Assembly (NCBI GenBank): GCA_003563465.1
Contig: PWVH01000074.1
Location: 1-21,353 of the forward strand
DNA from: Coriobacteriaceae bacterium
Lineage (GTDB): Bacteria; Actinomycetota; Coriobacteriia; Anaerosomatales; SLCP01
Length of the DNA stretch: 21,353 nucleotides
Reading direction: 5' to 3'
Positions 13,686 to 20,703 of this stretch are shown here, piece after piece. The notes beneath the pieces were generated by a model, which was given only the letters and a program-made list of their open reading frames with translations, had not been told where the DNA came from and did not search any database. How positions within the stretch are numbered: the stretch's first letter is position 1; the number at the start of each line of letters is the position of its first letter. The translations under genes were made by a program, and so were the position numbers.

Positions 13686-14791
13686 GCTAATCCTATCTGC
13701 CGCATACGAACCGCCGATGCTTTGAAGACAACCTGCACTGGGATGCCTGGCTCAAGGCCCATCTCGCGAACGGACGCGAGCGAGACGCGGGACGCTATCC
13801 TCACACCCTCGATGTCGAGCACCACATGGTACATCACGCCCCAGCGCTCTACAGTGGCCACGGCGCCCGCGAACTGATTGCGCGCCGTCGAACGCGGAAT
13901 GGCCACGTCCCCTTCGAAGAGCACCACGTCTTCCGGGCGCACGCCGATGCGGACTCTCGCACCCATCTCGCTCTCCCCGGTGACATGAACGACAAGACCG
14001 CCTACATCCACCCCGACGAGACCTTCTTTCGATGTCACCACCGTGCCTTCCAAAGGTGGCTCCGAGCCAAGGAAGTACGCGGTCCACTCATCGGGCGGAA
14101 GTCCCATGACGTCGTCGACGTGACCCTGGGCTACCGCACGACCGTCACGGAGGATGACCATCGTGTCCCCCACCGCCATAGCCTCGTTCTGGTCGTGGGT
14201 GACGTAGATCGTCGTCATCGACTCCTCGCGAATGATCCGGGCGAAATCCTGTGTGAGGCGGCCCTTGATGAGCGGGTCGAGCGATGAGAGCGGTTCGTCG
14301 AGAAGAAGGACGCGCGGTTTGAGCACGAGCGCTCGGGCTAGCGCCACACGCTGCGCCTCTCCGCCCGACAGTGTCAGCGCCGAACGTGATTCCCATCCCG
14401 CGAGATCGACACGCTCGAGGGCCTCCGAGACAGCCTCGCGTCTAAGGCCGGCAGGAACCTTCCTCAGCTTCAGGCCGTAGGCGACGTTGTCGGCGACAGT
14501 CCCCTTGAACAGATAGGGACTCTGGAACGCTGCGGCCATCTGCCTACGGGCGGCACGGTCGCGCACGCTTACCGGCTTCCCGTCCAGGTAGACCTGCCCT
14601 GCATCAGGTTTCTCGAGCAGGCCGAGAATCGCCAACAGCGTGGTCTTGCCGGCCCCCGAGGGACCTAGGAGCGCCAGGGTCTCTCCGGCCGCGATCTCGA
14701 CGCGGTCGACATCGACCACGACACGCTTGCCGTAGTGTTTGCAAACCCCTTCGGCCCGCAGGGCAAGTCCCTTGCCGTTCGTGATGTCCAT
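13682..14791 (-). CDS. tupC: Tungstate/molybdate ABC transporter ATP-binding protein
   Basis: 369 residues. ABC ATPase with Walker A GPSGAGKT (43-50), Q-loop Gln90, signature LSGGEAQR (141-148), Walker B VLLLDEP (161-167) and switch His199 (VTHD). Residues from about 240 form a C-terminal TOBE/Mop-like regulatory region, as in ModC/WtpC-type ATPases, where oxyanion binding can inhibit transport. Partner of TupB and TupA just upstream. Start: ATG at 14791 lies 4 bases past the tupB stop; a GTG at 14803 would add four residues and overlap tupB by 8 bases. Neither has a strong Shine-Dalgarno, so the start is uncertain by these four codons. Confidence 0.9.
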   Translation of the reverse strand: MDITNGKGLALRAEGVCKHYGKRVVVDVDRVEIAAGETLALLGPSGAGKTTLLAILGLLEKPDAGQVYLDGKPVSVRDRAARRQMAAAFQSPYLFKGTVADNVAYGLKLRKVPAGLRREAVSEALERVDLAGWESRSALTLSGGEAQRVALARALVLKPRVLLLDEPLSSLDPLIKGRLTQDFARIIREESMTTIYVTHDQNEAMAVGDTMVILRDGRAVAQGHVDDVMGLPPDEWTAYFLGSEPPLEGTVVTSKEGLVGVDVGGLVVHVTGESEMGARVRIGVRPEDVVLFEGDVAIPRSTARNQFAGAVATVERWGVMYHVVLDIEGVRIASRVSLASVREMGLEPGIPVQVVFKASAVRMRQIGLA

Positions 14792-14795
14792 CGTC

Positions 14796-15503
14796 TCACC
14801 CACGCTCGAACCGCTCGTTGGAGTGCTGGTACCACGTGAGGAAGCCGTTCATCGTGAACGTGATGAGCATCAGGATGAGGCCGAGCGCGAGCGCGAGCCC
14901 GAAATCGCCCTTGCGCGCCTCCTGGACTATCGCGGTGGTGAGCACTCGCGTCTGTCCCTCGATGTTGCCGCCGACCATCATGACCGCGCCCACGCCGCGT
15001 ACTACCGCTCCGAACCCGGCCGCGACTGCCGCAAGCACTCCGAGACGTGCTTCCTTCAGCGCAAGTAACGCCTCCTGGAGCCTAGACGCTCCCAGCGACC
15101 TCGCCTGCAAGCGGAGCTTGAACGGTACCGAGGAGACAGCGGCAGCTGTAAGGCCGGCGATGATCGGCGTCGAGATGAGAGTCTGCGCTATCGACATGGC
15201 ATCGACCGAGTAGAGCAGGCCGAGGAAGCCGAGTGGACCCCGGCGCGAGAGGAACATCATCACTACGAGACCGATCACCACGGGCGGAACCGCCATGCCG
15301 GTGTTCGTGAGCGCGATCATCGTGCGTCGCCCACGAAACCGGGTCGCCCCCATCATGAAACCCATTGGGGCACCGAGCGCAACGCCGGCCAACGTAGATG
15401 CGACCGCCACCTGGAAGGTGACGTAGATGACATTCCAGAGCTCTGGTGAGCCCTGAACCAGCAACGTAAACGCTGTGAAGACCGCTTCGACGAACACCTG
15501 CAT
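14796..15503 (-). CDS. tupB: Tungstate ABC transporter permease
   Basis: 235 residues with about five membrane-spanning segments. The ABC permease coupling loop is near SLGASRLQEALLALKEARLG. Overall pattern (MAVPPVVIGLVVMMFLSRRG, AVVRGVGAVMMVGGNIEGQT) is typical of TupB rather than ModB. Start ATG at 15503 (MQVFVEAVF) is chosen since longer starts would run back into tupA; 16 bases separate it from the tupA stop. Confidence 0.92.
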   Translation of the reverse strand: MQVFVEAVFTAFTLLVQGSPELWNVIYVTFQVAVASTLAGVALGAPMGFMMGATRFRGRRTMIALTNTGMAVPPVVIGLVVMMFLSRRGPLGFLGLLYSVDAMSIAQTLISTPIIAGLTAAAVSSVPFKLRLQARSLGASRLQEALLALKEARLGVLAAVAAGFGAVVRGVGAVMMVGGNIEGQTRVLTTAIVQEARKGDFGLALALGLILMLITFTMNGFLTWYQHSNERFERG

Positions 15504-15519
15504 GGCGTATGGATCCGTC

Positions 15520-16407
15520 CTACTTGGCGTTGGGAACGAACAGAGGCTCTCCGAACGTGTCGACACCGAAAGCCTCGATCACTGCTTGTCCGGCCGCCGA
15601 TACGATCCAGTCGGCGAACGCCTGGGCACCCTCAAGATTGGTCGCATCCGTCACGACGATCACACCGTAGGGGTTGAAGAGACGTTCGTCACCTTCGACC
15701 GCAATCGTCAACTCCAGCCGCTCCCTCATGGACAGATACGTCCCGCGATCAGCCAGTGTGTAGGCCTCAATCTCGGAAGTCATCGTGAGCGTGTCACCCA
15801 TGCCCTGACCGATCGAGAGGTACCAGTCGTCTGTCGCCGGCCCTGTCTCGATCCCTGCAGCCTCCCAAAGACTGAGCTCCTTCTTGTGAGTGCCGGAGTC
15901 ATCGCCCCGGGAGATGAAGGTGTGCCCGCCGTCGGCAATGGCCGTCAGAGCCGCAATAGCGTCGTCGCCCCCTGCGATACCGGCTGGATCGGCTTCCGGT
16001 CCGAGGATGATGAAGTCGTTGTACATGACATCGCGGCGCTCTATCCCATAGCCGTCGGCCACGAACTCTTCCTCGGCTTCTCTGGCGTGCACCAGCAGTA
16101 CATCGGCATCCTTAGCCCGACCGATCTCGAGAGCCTGTCCAGTTCCAACCGCTACGACATCGATGCGGTATTGCGGATAGGCGTCCCGAAACGCCGGGAC
16201 GAGTTCGCCGAAAAGGCCAGAATCCTCTGTCGAGGTAGTCGAGGCGAGGATGACGTTCGTGACCTCGATCGCCTCGTCAGGAAGGCCTTCTGGGGGTTCG
16301 GCCTCGTCAATCCCGCCGCAGCCCGCAGGCAATACAGCTATGACGAGTGTGAGGGCCAGGAGGAGTGTCCGCTTCCACTTCGCGGACCAGTGGGAGTGCT
16401 CGAGCAT
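15520..16407 (-). CDS. tupA: Tungstate-binding lipoprotein
   Basis: 295 residues. Lipoprotein signal: basic start (KWKR), hydrophobic helix and lipobox LPAGC with Cys30 as the lipidated residue. The oxyanion-binding motif of TupA proteins, TTSTEDSGL, is at 57-65; further typical segments are FISRGDDSGTHKKE and GQGMGDTLTM. It captures tungstate outside the membrane and passes it to TupBC. ModA-type proteins lack the TTST-DSGL motif, so tungstate is the better call; some molybdate binding cannot be excluded. Start ATG at 16407 has AAAGGAG 8 bases upstream; this Shine-Dalgarno is part of the riboswitch closing helix. Confidence 0.94.
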   Translation of the reverse strand: MLEHSHWSAKWKRTLLLALTLVIAVLPAGCGGIDEAEPPEGLPDEAIEVTNVILASTTSTEDSGLFGELVPAFRDAYPQYRIDVVAVGTGQALEIGRAKDADVLLVHAREAEEEFVADGYGIERRDVMYNDFIILGPEADPAGIAGGDDAIAALTAIADGGHTFISRGDDSGTHKKELSLWEAAGIETGPATDDWYLSIGQGMGDTLTMTSEIEAYTLADRGTYLSMRERLELTIAVEGDERLFNPYGVIVVTDATNLEGAQAFADWIVSAAGQAVIEAFGVDTFGEPLFVPNAK

Positions 16408-16412
16408 GATTG

Positions 16413-16518
16413 AGTCTCCTTTCCACCGGGAGGCGAAGCGGTTTCCCTGCCCCACCCTGTCGGTCCGGAATCCGTGGCCCGCTCGGCTGGGCTTTAGGAC
16501 ATCCGGACTCGGAGATGT
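16413..16518 (-). ncRNA. Moco/Tuco (molybdenum or tungsten cofactor) riboswitch
   Basis: The leader of tupA folds like the Moco RNA motif. P1: UCUCC (16515-16511) with GGAGA (16419-16415). Next, GUCCGGA pairs perfectly with UCCGGAC and encloses a GCCC/GGGC hairpin. Then GGUGGGGC pairs with GCUUCGCC around a GG-GAAA-CC loop. The 3' part CUUCGCCUCCCG...GGAAAGG is nearly identical to the conserved 3' half of the E. coli moaA leader aptamer as I recall it. The 3' strand of P1 contains the tupA Shine-Dalgarno (AAAGGAG), so a folded, cofactor-bound aptamer should hide it and lower tungstate uptake when the cofactor is plentiful. The location before tupA suggests the tungsten-linked variant; sequence alone does not settle Mo versus W. 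Confidence 0.85.
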
Positions 16519-16522
16519 ATGT

Positions 16523-16542
16523 CACCGCATCACAGCGCGGTG
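16523..16542. promoter_or_regulatory. CACCGC-N8-GCGGTG dyad just upstream of the riboswitch
   Basis: A perfect 6-bp inverted repeat with an 8-base spacer sits between the putative tup promoter and the aptamer. It could be a regulator site (for example for the upstream LysR protein) or a small RNA hairpin at the 5' end of the leader. It does not match the ModE consensus. Confidence 0.35.
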
Positions 16543-16549
16543 TCATGAA

Positions 16550-16579
16550 ACGATACCGCAAAGGCGGCATATGGGACAA
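16550..16579 (-). promoter_or_regulatory. Putative promoter of the tup/Moco operon
   Basis: On the minus strand TTGTCC (16579-16574) and TATCGT (16555-16550) are separated by 18 bases; each matches four of six consensus bases. Transcription would begin near 16543, some 25 bases before the aptamer, which is a suitable place for a riboswitch-led transcript. Confidence 0.35.
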
Positions 16580-16618
16580 CTCTTGCATGCATCAGGCTAC
16601 TTGAATGCAAGAAGCCGC
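16563..16618 (-). repeat. Nested inverted repeats between the LysR gene and tupA
   Basis: Inner arms CTTGCAT (16582-16588) and ATGCAAG (16605-16611) are perfect over 7 bases with a 16-base spacer; outer arms GGCGGC (16563-16568) and GCCGCC (16613-16618) flank them. The pair may form a bulged hairpin that ends the LysR transcript, although no clear U-run follows, or a protein-binding dyad upstream of the tup promoter. Confidence 0.45.
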
Positions 16619-16645
16619 CGCGTGCCTCAGCTCGATCGTGCGTCT

Positions 16646-17536
16646 TCAGCCAAGCTCTTTCCGAAGGAAGCCGAGGAGAGCCTCGGCCGCACGCGTCGGA
16701 GTCCCACGCGGTGTCACCACGTAGAGGGGACGGTGTACCGGAAAGCCCTTCACCGGCACGAGGGTCACCGTGCCGAGTTCTGTCGCCTTGTCGACCACAA
16801 GCGAGCTGGCCAGGCCGAGACCCATCCCTCCCTCGACAGCGCTGAGCACCGCCTCCCCGCTGCCGAGTTCGGTGACGACGTGCAGGTCGCCGGGATCGAT
16901 ACCGGCCTCGCGCAGCGCCTCCTCGGCAATCTGGCGGGTCCCCGAACCCGCTTCGCGCATGACGAACGGTTCGGTGACGACCTCGGCCAGTGTGACTGCG
17001 TTCGCCGAAGCGAAAGGGTGCTCCGGCGAACAGATCATGACGATGTCATCGGTGCCAAGGGGCTCGAAGTCCACTCGCGCGGCCTTGACCACCGCGCCGG
17101 TCATGCCGATGTCGGCCCCACCGGTCTCGACAGCTCCGACGACCTGTGCGGTGTCACCTACGGCGATGGAAACACCCACCTCGGGGTTCTCCTTGAGAAA
17201 CGTGCCCAGGAGCCTAGGCAGTACGTACTGCCCGGGCGTCGTGCTCGCAGCCAGAGCAAGGCGACCGGTTACGGTATCGGCGATCCTGGCAAGATCGTCG
17301 CGAACCTTATCGAGCTCTCTCAGCACCGTCCTCGCGTGTGGAAGGAGGGCACGGCCGGACTCGGTCAGTTCGACCTTGCGGTAGCCACGATCGAGAAGGG
17401 TGACTCCGAGGTCGGCTTCGAGCGCCTGCACCTGCATGGTGACGGCAGGTTGAGAGATTCCCAGCGCACGCGCCGCCGCCGAGAACGACCCGTGATCGAC
17501 GACCATCGCAAACGCTCTGATCTGAGCAAGGTTCAT
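16646..17536 (-). CDS. LysR-family transcriptional regulator
   Basis: 296 residues. The N-terminal winged helix-turn-helix (MNLAQIRAFAMVVDHGSFSA, then ISQPAVTMQVQALEADLG, residues 1-60) is standard for LysR. Residues about 90-290 are the periplasmic-binding-like effector domain; ASTTPGQYVLPRLLG near its start is typical of the CysB/CysR-like and selenium-metabolism-associated LysR branch. Effector unknown; its place directly upstream of tupA, and the desulfurase/DUF3343 pair at the operon's far end, suggest control of the W/Mo/Se operon or its own gene. Start ATG at 17536 with GGGAGAG about 5 bases upstream; the longer open frame up to 17668 reads through unlikely, Ser/Gly-rich sequence and is rejected. 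Divergent from the Fur-family gene. Confidence 0.9.
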   Translation of the reverse strand: MNLAQIRAFAMVVDHGSFSAAARALGISQPAVTMQVQALEADLGVTLLDRGYRKVELTESGRALLPHARTVLRELDKVRDDLARIADTVTGRLALAASTTPGQYVLPRLLGTFLKENPEVGVSIAVGDTAQVVGAVETGGADIGMTGAVVKAARVDFEPLGTDDIVMICSPEHPFASANAVTLAEVVTEPFVMREAGSGTRQIAEEALREAGIDPGDLHVVTELGSGEAVLSAVEGGMGLGLASSLVVDKATELGTVTLVPVKGFPVHRPLYVVTPRGTPTRAAEALLGFLRKELG

Positions 17537-17566
17537 GGCCGCTCTCCCTTCACTTTGCGGCAGCGC

Positions 17567-17585
17567 TACACCGCCACCGAGTGTA
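17567..17585. promoter_or_regulatory. TACAC-N9-GTGTA dyad upstream of the LysR gene
   Basis: Inverted repeat in the 130-base divergent region, ending about 31 bases upstream of the LysR start codon. LysR proteins often bind imperfect dyads in such places to control their own gene; this is only positional support. Confidence 0.3.
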
Positions 17586-17666
17586 ATGCTACCCGAACGT
17601 CCCGAAGAACGTAGCCCGAAACGCCGCTGCAGTTTGACCTCGCCTTCAAGGTGGTAACAACTCGGC

Positions 17667-18113
17667 ATGGGCCTAGATGATAATCATTCTCACTTTGGGA
17701 ACGGACGAGTGACCGCGCCGCGTAGGGCCATCGCCGAGGCAGTGGACGGGCTCGAAGGCGCTTTCACCGTCGAAGAGCTGGCCGAGGCCGTAGGGGCGAT
17801 TTCCCCAAGCACCGGTACGGCCACTGTGTACCGTGCCGTAGCAGCGATGGAGGCTGCCGGCTCCATCGAACGGGTCGGCTTGCGCGACGGAAGCGCCCTT
17901 TTCGTCCGTTGCCGCGCCGACGGACACCATCATCACCTCATCTGCACCGGCTGCTGGATGGTCGCCCACGCGGAATGCCCTCTCGATGCGGAGACGTCTC
18001 GCCGGGTGAGCGAAGAAGGCTTTCTCGTGACAAGCCATGAGATCACCCTGTACGGACTCTGCCCAGAATGTGCAGCTCGGCAGCGGACGGACACAAGCCC
18101 GAGAAAGGACTGA
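17667..18113 (+). CDS. Fur-family metal-responsive regulator (Fur/Zur/Nur type)
   Basis: 148 residues. Winged helix DNA-binding part at about 14-80 (GRVTAPRRAI, then STGTATVYRAVAAME). The metal and dimer region has HHHH (87-90), CTGC (93-96) and CPEC (132-135), the pair of structural zinc CxxC motifs. Which metal is sensed (Fe, Zn, Ni) cannot be read off; being the first gene of an operon with a Co/Ni/Zn-type ECF transporter favours Zn or Ni. Start: ATG at 17667 keeps the family's G-R-V-T segment but its AAGGTGG is 12 bases away. GTG at 17709, with GGGA 8 bases upstream, is an alternative and would place the Fur box in front of the gene. Seven bases to the next gene. Confidence 0.88.
   Translation: MGLDDNHSHFGNGRVTAPRRAIAEAVDGLEGAFTVEELAEAVGAISPSTGTATVYRAVAAMEAAGSIERVGLRDGSALFVRCRADGHHHHLICTGCWMVAHAECPLDAETSRRVSEEGFLVTSHEITLYGLCPECAARQRTDTSPRKD
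17678..17692. promoter_or_regulatory. Fur/Zur-type operator at the start of the Fur-family gene
   Basis: TGATAATCATTCTCA is a 7-1-7 inverted repeat with one mismatch, and its core ATGATAATCATT matches the classical Fur box. In a GC-rich genome this AT-rich site stands out. It covers codons 4-9 if the gene starts at 17667, or lies just upstream if it starts at 17709. It predicts self-repression of the regulator and of the transporter genes behind it. Confidence 0.65.
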
Positions 18114-18120
18114 GAGTCCC

Positions 18121-19023
18121 ATGTCGCATATCCACATACCTGACGGCGTACTGCCGATCTGGCTTTGGGTCGCTGGATGGGCAATCGCACTGCTGATGAT
18201 CGTCGCTGCCAGCCGCTTCGCAGCCCGATCCGAGGCGCGACGCAAAGTTCCTCTCTTGGGCGTGGTCGCAGCGCTGATGATCGTCGGCATGTCTTCTGAG
18301 ATCGTTCCTATCGCCTACCACATCAATCTGAGCGTGATCGGCGGCATTCTGCTCGGCCCGGCACTCTCCGTCATAGCTGCGTTCGTCGTCGGGCTCGTAC
18401 TTGCGATGCTCGGCCACGGCGGAGTGACCGTGCTCGGCCTGAACACCATGGTGATCGGTGCGGAGATGGTTATCGGTTGGGCTCTCTTCCGAGGAATCGT
18501 GAGAATGCTGGGGCGCCAGCGTGCCGGCCTCTCGGCAGGGCTCACCACCGTTGTGACGCTAGCGCTCAGCACCACCGTGCTCGTAGGAATCGTCTGGCTC
18601 GGAGGAGGAGGCCAGGCCGCTGACATCCATACCGGGGCTCTCGATCCGGCTACGCTGCGCTTCGAAAGGCCACTCGAAGAGGGCGTGTTCGAGATCGGCC
18701 TGTTCGGGGGCGGCCACAGTCACGACCATGGTCACAATCACAACCACGATCACGACCACGACCACGATCACGATCACGACCACGGCCACGACGAATCCGA
18801 CCACGAGCACGACCATGCCCACGACGAATCCGAGCGCTTCCTGTCGGTAGGGCGGTTCGCAGCGGTCGTATACACGCTCGGCCCCATCGGATGGTTGATC
18901 GAGGCACTGGTGACCGCGGGCATCATCGGATACGTGGCGCGCATACGTCCGGCGATGGTCTTCGAGGGCGCTCTCGCCGAGGAAGGCCCACGTATTCCTG
19001 GAGACGAAGCGGGAGGCCTCTGA
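18121..19023 (+). CDS. CbiM/NikM-like ECF transporter S-component with His-rich loop
   Basis: 300 residues, about seven membrane segments. The N-terminus MSHIHIPDGVLP corresponds to the family's MHIPDG, whose His is a metal ligand in NikM structures. LLGPALSVIAAFVVGLVLAM and LGHGGVTVLGLNTM match the CbiM core. Residues about 199-234 form a loop with 17 His in alternating His-Asp order, followed by a final hydrophobic segment at about 243-272. The usual CbiM is near 220 residues, so the extra loop and helix are additions and may replace the missing CbiN/NikN. Substrate is Co or Ni by family; Zn is possible given the Fur-type regulator. Start ATG at 18121 is set by the MHIPDG motif; the open frame upstream overlaps the regulator gene. 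Shine-Dalgarno weak. Confidence 0.88.
   Translation: MSHIHIPDGVLPIWLWVAGWAIALLMIVAASRFAARSEARRKVPLLGVVAALMIVGMSSEIVPIAYHINLSVIGGILLGPALSVIAAFVVGLVLAMLGHGGVTVLGLNTMVIGAEMVIGWALFRGIVRMLGRQRAGLSAGLTTVVTLALSTTVLVGIVWLGGGGQAADIHTGALDPATLRFERPLEEGVFEIGLFGGGHSHDHGHNHNHDHDHDHDHDHDHGHDESDHEHDHAHDESERFLSVGRFAAVVYTLGPIGWLIEALVTAGIIGYVARIRPAMVFEGALAEEGPRIPGDEAGGL
18715..18822 (+). repeat. CAC-GAY codon repeat encoding the His-rich loop
   Basis: Mostly alternating CAC and GAT/GAC codons, imperfect (CAT, GGC, AAT and GAA interruptions). It gives 17 His in 36 codons. Such 6-base units are prone to copy-number change, so loop length may differ between strains. Confidence 0.75.
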
Positions 19024-19024
19024 G

Positions 19025-19825
19025 TTGCACATCGGCCGAATCGACGAGTCCGCCACGTCGGGCGATTCGTGGCTCCACCGGGTTTCCCCGGTCGGCAAGC
19101 TGCTGGCTTTCGCCCTCGTCCTGGCTGCCGTGATCGTCAGCTGGAACGTGCTCCTGGTCGGCTCGCTGACTCTTTCTCTCGCAGCAGTGGCGGTCTCGGC
19201 GCGTCTCAAGCCGCGCCTTACGTTCGCGCTCGCCGCTTACCCCGCTGTGTTCGCTCTGGTGTTCGCGTTCAGTGCCAGTACGAGCGTGCTCGGAGGAGTC
19301 ACCATCGTGCTCAAGGCCGTGACGGCGGCCTTGGGCGCCATAATCGTGGTGCTCACGACGCCTTACCCCTATGTCTTCGCACCCATCCAGCGCATCGTGC
19401 CGACCATCGTAGGCGATGCATTGTTGATGACGTACCGCTCACTATTCCTGCTGCTGGAGAAGTTCGGCAACCTGCTTACCGCCGCCCGCTTGCGCGCCGG
19501 ACTTGCCACCGGTCATCCGATTCGCTCGGCTCGCGCCACCACGAGTGCGCTCGGCGGCTTGCTTCTCTACTCGATTGACCTGTCCCAGCGCTCCTACGAC
19601 ATAATGCAGGTCAGAGGCTATGAGGGCCGACTCAGAGTTCCCATGCCAAGGAGCCAGGCCCCGCTGATCGACATAGCGCTCGTGCTTAGCGCCCTGGCAT
19701 TGCTCGCCGTGTCGGTGACGTGGCGCCTGGGGTGGCAGGAGCTCAACCCGTACAGCTGGGCCTTGCCGATACTGCCCGCTCATGCCCTGTTGGTGGCTCT
19801 GATCACGCGAAGGCGGGGAGCATGA
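19025..19825 (+). CDS. cbiQ: ECF transporter T-component (CbiQ-like)
   Basis: 266 residues with five or so membrane segments. The T-component couples ATPase motion to the S-component. The coupling region is recognised by TYRSLFLLLEKFGNLLTAARLRAG (abridged: TYRSLF and AARLRAG at about 138-160) and SQRSYDIMQVRGYEGR, where the RGY/ARG-type motif contacts the ATPase. TTG start with GGGAGG 8 bases upstream, one base after the cbiM stop; an ATG is not available nearby in this frame. The end overlaps cbiO by 4 bases. Confidence 0.92.
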   Translation: MHIGRIDESATSGDSWLHRVSPVGKLLAFALVLAAVIVSWNVLLVGSLTLSLAAVAVSARLKPRLTFALAAYPAVFALVFAFSASTSVLGGVTIVLKAVTAALGAIIVVLTTPYPYVFAPIQRIVPTIVGDALLMTYRSLFLLLEKFGNLLTAARLRAGLATGHPIRSARATTSALGGLLLYSIDLSQRSYDIMQVRGYEGRLRVPMPRSQAPLIDIALVLSALALLAVSVTWRLGWQELNPYSWALPILPAHALLVALITRRRGA

Positions 19826-20694
19826 GCGATCGAGCCGACACCCGAGTACGTCCAGATGCCCCTTTGGTGCATGTGAGTTGCGTGCGTCACTCCTACGAAG
19901 ATGGCACGACCGTACATCTGTGCGGTCTGGACTTCCTGGTCACGCGCGGCTCGCGCGTCGTGGTGCTCGGCCCGAACGGTTCGGGCAAGACCACGCTTCT
20001 CTACCACCTCCTCGGCCTGCTGAAAAGCCAGGAGGGTGAGGTGCGCGTGTTCGGAGTCGATCCCGCAAGAGATTGGCGAGAGATCCGGCAGCGCATCGGA
20101 GTGATGCTGCAAAACGTCGACGAGCAGCTGTTGGCGCCCACCGTCGTCGACGACGTAGCTTTCTCGCCTCGCCAATACGGGATGGCCGAGGAGGAGATCG
20201 CGCGTCGGGTCGACTCCACGTTGGAGCTGCTCGACATCTCGCACCTGCGCGATCGGGTGCCACACAACCTCTCCGGCGGCGAGAAGCGCAAGGTCGCCCT
20301 CGCAGGAGCGCTCGTCATGGAGCCGGAGCTGCTCGTACTAGACGAGCCGTTCGAAGGGCTCGACCCGGCATCGCGCCACGCCTTCATCGAGCTTCTGGAG
20401 CGGCTCTCTGCCGAGCGTGGCACGACCGTGGTGATGTCCACGCACGACATCGATGCGGTGCCCGAGATGGCCGACTACGCCTATGTACTGGCCCCGGGCG
20501 GCACGATCGTGCTCTCCGGCACGCCCGAGGAGGTCTTCGCGCAAGCCGACCTGCTCGCTGAGGGCAACATCAAGCCGCCGATACTCGCCGAACTCTTCGC
20601 AGCGCTCGCACGCGCTGAGTCCGACGCTCCCGCGCCGGCACTCTCGGTCGATGGCGCCGTCGAGGCGCTCGTGCGCTGGAGGCACGGAGGGTAA
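19822..20694 (+). CDS. cbiO: ECF transporter ATP-binding protein (CbiO-like)
   Basis: 290 residues. Walker A GPNGSGKT (50-57), Q-loop Gln97 (MLQNVDEQLL, the ECF-type Q-loop with NxxxQ), signature LSGGEKRK (150-157), Walker B LLVLDEP (170-176) and STHD switch His. Energises uptake of the metal bound by the CbiM-like protein; only one ATPase gene is present, so it likely works as a homodimer. The C-terminal 60 residues are variable. ATG overlaps the cbiQ stop (ATGA) and has GGGGAG close upstream; the longer open frame to 19720 lies inside cbiQ. Confidence 0.94.
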   Translation: MSDRADTRVRPDAPLVHVSCVRHSYEDGTTVHLCGLDFLVTRGSRVVVLGPNGSGKTTLLYHLLGLLKSQEGEVRVFGVDPARDWREIRQRIGVMLQNVDEQLLAPTVVDDVAFSPRQYGMAEEEIARRVDSTLELLDISHLRDRVPHNLSGGEKRKVALAGALVMEPELLVLDEPFEGLDPASRHAFIELLERLSAERGTTVVMSTHDIDAVPEMADYAYVLAPGGTIVLSGTPEEVFAQADLLAEGNIKPPILAELFAALARAESDAPAPALSVDGAVEALVRWRHGG

Positions 20695-20703
20695 TCCTAC
20701 CCC
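20688..20703. terminator. Small hairpin between convergent cbiO and flavodiiron genes
   Basis: GGGTA-ATCC-TACCC forms a 5-bp stem across the two stop codons, which are only 2 bases apart. No T-run follows on either strand, so this is a weak candidate for a shared terminator. Confidence 0.25.

Noticed and set aside
16250..17614. Open plus-strand frame of 454 codons opposite the riboswitch and LysR gene
   Set aside because: It crosses the riboswitch and an obvious LysR gene and has no recognisable domain.
18715..18822. CRISPR-like or other true tandem repeat array
   Set aside because: The repetition is codon-level His-Asp coding inside an intact membrane protein frame, not repeat-spacer structure.
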